A stretch of DNA of 6,598 nt from Spirochaetaceae bacterium (GTDB taxonomy: Bacteria; Spirochaetota; Spirochaetia; Treponematales; Breznakiellaceae). The stretch is from NCBI GenBank assembly GCA_031269165.1, contig JAISZQ010000357.1, positions 1 through 6,598 on the forward strand, given 5' to 3'. Position 1 is the first letter of the stretch, and each line of letters opens with the position of its first letter. Under the pieces are notes generated by a model. That model did not search any database and was not told where the DNA came from. It worked only from the letters and a program-made list of their open reading frames with translations. The position numbers were made by a program, and so were the translations under genes. Positions 5,656 to 6,598 of this stretch are shown here, one piece after another.

Positions 5656-5705
5656 GTGGGGTCGTTAATACGTGATAAATTCACCCTCGGATATAAGAGG
5701 CGAGG

Positions 5706-5755
5706 CTGTTCCAAAATCGTGCGCGTTAGCGCATCGTCGATTAGTTTTGGAACAG
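5706..5755. repeat. CTGTTCCAAAA inverted-repeat element
   Basis: CTGTTCCAAAA (5706-5716) is the exact reverse complement of TTTTGGAACAG (5745-5755). An inner TGCGC-GTTA-GCGCA hairpin lies at 5720-5733. A close relative of the left arm (GAGCCTGTTCAAAATCC) occurs at about 2668-2684. There is no internal gene, and the 50-bp size is too small for a complete MITE with coding capacity. Confidence 0.7.
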
Positions 5756-5800
5756 GTTCAAAAAATAATAGGGTCGCGTCCGTTGATCCGGTCAACATAA

Positions 5801-5825
5801 TTCCGACACAATTGTCTGGTATAAT
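5801..5825 (+). promoter_or_regulatory. Candidate extended -10 promoter for the copper genes
   Basis: TGGTATAAT (5817-5825) is a perfect extended -10 element. No good -35 hexamer stands 17 nt upstream, which extended -10 promoters can tolerate. A GACA-CAAT-TGTC dyad (5805-5816) lies directly upstream and could be an operator. The transcript would carry a leader of about 205 nt containing two repeat elements before the micropeptide ATG at 6038. Confidence 0.45.
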
Positions 5826-5843
5826 CGTTTCTGAAGATAGAGG

Positions 5844-5900
5844 CCACAGATTGCGCCGTAACCGGCGACTGATTTTTTCGCCACGTGACGCAATCTGTGG
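5844..5900. repeat. CCACAGATTGCG inverted repeat
   Basis: CCACAGATTGCG (5844-5855) and CGCAATCTGTGG (5889-5900) are exact reverse complements. The left half with its following CCGG...GATTTTTT resembles copies at 2622-2664 and, on the - strand, 1713-1747. Only this copy has both arms. Confidence 0.7.
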
Positions 5901-5918
5901 TGAACGGGATCAAATGCG

Positions 5919-6010
5919 GGGTCTTAGGGGTGGAACCCCTAGGAGAGGGGGTAGCGTAAGACCCTAAGCGCAAGCGGCGGTCTGGAGCAAGGGGGAGGCT
6001 TCTCCCCCTC
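5919..6010 (+). repeat. GC-rich double-hairpin repeat, copy C
   Basis: The hairpins are TAGGGGT-GGA-ACCCCTA (5925-5941) and AGGGGGAG-GCTT-CTCCCCCT (5990-6009). A longer-range pairing GGGTCTTA (5919-5926) with TAAGACCC (5957-5964) competes with the first hairpin. The shared GAGGGGGTAG and GGAGCAAGGGGGAG blocks identify it as a relative of copies A and B. It ends 28 nt before the micropeptide start. Confidence 0.75.
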
Positions 6011-6037
6011 TATATATAGAAGAAAAGGAGTTGTTGT

Positions 6038-6136
6038 ATGGGTTTTTTACTAGCGCATTGGCATTGTATCGTGCCGCTTGCGATTGTCGGGGTATGTGTT
6101 ATCATGAGAGCGATGAAAACGAGGAGAGGAGAGTAG
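6038..6136 (+). CDS. 32-aa membrane micropeptide with HxHC motif upstream of copA
   Basis: This small gene has good translational signals: AAAAGGAG (6023-6030) lies 7 nt before ATG 6038, and the stop TAG (6134-6136) is one base before the copA ATG, so translation is probably coupled. The peptide has H7-W-H9-C10 near its N-terminus, one hydrophobic stretch (about 11-23, with C20 and M23), then M26 and a basic tail (K27, R29, R30). By the positive-inside rule the C-terminus would be cytoplasmic and the HxHC group would face the periplasm. His, Cys and Met are typical Cu(I) ligands. I do not recognise a named family. Inference: a small copper-binding partner or stabiliser of CopA, or alternatively a translated leader that controls copA. 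The coding call rests on signals and position, not homology. Confidence 0.6.
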   Translation: MGFLLAHWHCIVPLAIVGVCVIMRAMKTRRGE

Positions 6137-6137
6137 T

Positions 6138-6598
6138 ATGCAGAGCCAAGTATTAGCCATCGGCGGTATGACGTGCGCTGCCTGCGCGGGACGGATTGAG
6201 AAGACCGTGCGGAAAATCGAAGGCGTCAGCACCGCCACAGTGAACCTTGCCAGCGAAAAGTTATTCGTTGAGTTTACCGGCGACCACACCTTAACCAGCG
6301 TCAAGGAGGCGGTTGTGAGAATCGGCTATGAAGTCCTGGACAAGCCAAAAGGCGCGACCGTAAGCATCCCCATCGGCGGTATGACGTGCGCAGCTTGTTC
6401 TACGCGGGTTGAGAAGGCTATCCGCAAGCTGGAGGGCATCGAATCCGCCGCCGTGAACCTTGCCACGGAAAGGGCTACCGTGGTTTACAACCCCCTCAAG
6501 GTGCGGGTGTCCGCCATCAAGGAAGCCATTGAAAAGGCGGGCTACACCGCGCTTGATTTCTCCAAAGAAGGCGCGGTCGACCAGGACAAACTCCGCAA
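6138..6598 (+). CDS. copA: Copper-exporting P1B-type ATPase CopA, N-terminal part (cut by window end)
   Basis: The first 153 residues of a heavy-metal-translocating P-type ATPase are visible; the frame is open at the window edge, so transmembrane, phosphorylation and ATP-binding regions are not seen. Two HMA (MerT/Atx1-like) domains are present, about residues 4-68 and 74-140. Each begins with the Cu(I)-binding motif GGMTCAAC, with metal cysteines C13/C16 and C84/C87. The second domain ends with NPLKVRVSAIKEAIEKAGY, typical of CopA. Two N-terminal HMA domains point to a CopA-type exporter that moves Cu(+) or Ag(+) out of the cytoplasm, rather than a Zn/Cd ZntA, which usually has one. AGGAG (6127-6131) lies 6 nt before the ATG, inside the micropeptide gene. 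No copper regulator (CueR, CsoR, CopY) lies in the window. Confidence 0.9.
   Translation, partial: MQSQVLAIGGMTCAACAGRIEKTVRKIEGVSTATVNLASEKLFVEFTGDHTLTSVKEAVVRIGYEVLDKPKGATVSIPIGGMTCAACSTRVEKAIRKLEGIESAAVNLATERATVVYNPLKVRVSAIKEAIEKAGYTALDFSKEGAVDQDKLR

Larger units (their letters stand above)
5616..6037. other. Divergent intergenic region between transporter and copper genes
   Basis: No gene is seen in these 422 bases. The region holds, from left, the leftward promoter, a CCTCG/CGAGG hairpin (5685-5705), a CTGTTCCAAAA inverted repeat element, a small GTTGA/TCAAC dyad (5782-5796), a candidate rightward promoter near 5820, a CACAGATTGCG inverted repeat, and GC-rich repeat copy C. An open frame across it (5656-5967) is repeat-derived and not supported. 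The last 25 bases are AT-rich (TATATATAG at 6011-6019), followed by the Shine-Dalgarno AAAAGGAG of the micropeptide gene. Confidence 0.6.

Noticed and set aside
5656..5967. A 103-codon + strand frame in the divergent spacer
   Set aside because: It runs through three repeat elements and a candidate promoter and begins at a GTG without a Shine-Dalgarno site.

Overview
The window looks like a chromosomal piece of a Treponema-type spirochaete, most likely of the host- or termite-gut kind. This is inferred from three things. The first is a beta-helix lipoprotein with MNGGTISGN-type rungs and the C-terminal GHAVNA...RNTTAGP signature, which I associate with large surface-protein families in gut treponemes. 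The second is a high load of small palindromic repeats between genes. The third is the gene content. No rRNA, tRNA, CRISPR array, transposase or complete insertion sequence is visible, so the species is not settled.

Layout. (1) 116-1237, + strand: a 373-aa lipoprotein with a right-handed beta-helix-like repeat region, followed by two overlapping hairpins and a T-rich stretch. (2) 1238-1808: a repeat island with no convincing gene. It holds at least four hairpin/REP-like elements, a 13+14 bp inverted repeat pair and 21-nt tandem units. (3) 1809-5615, - strand: an operon read in the order permease, lipoprotein solute receptor, 4Fe-4S protein, ATPase. The three transport proteins form a quaternary-amine (glycine betaine/choline/carnitine, OpuB/OpuC/ProU-type) ABC importer. 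The iron-sulfur protein overlaps the receptor gene by ATGA and sits between it and the ATPase. A near-consensus promoter lies directly upstream of the permease, so close that the mRNA would have almost no leader. (4) 5616-6037: the divergent intergenic region, with that promoter, a candidate extended -10 promoter facing right, and three repeat elements. (5) 6038-6598, + strand: a 32-aa membrane micropeptide with an H-x-H-C motif, one base upstream of the start of a CopA-type Cu(+) P-type ATPase. The window ends inside CopA, after two heavy-metal-binding domains.

The genes form two physiological units: uptake of an osmoprotectant or quaternary amine with an unexplained redox partner, and copper export with a possible small accessory protein. 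The most notable points are the copper-linked micropeptide, the Fe-S gene embedded in the amine transporter operon, and a GC-rich double-hairpin repeat present three times. One copy of that repeat lies in frame inside the N-terminal coding region of the Fe-S protein, where it adds about 40 residues of low-complexity sequence.
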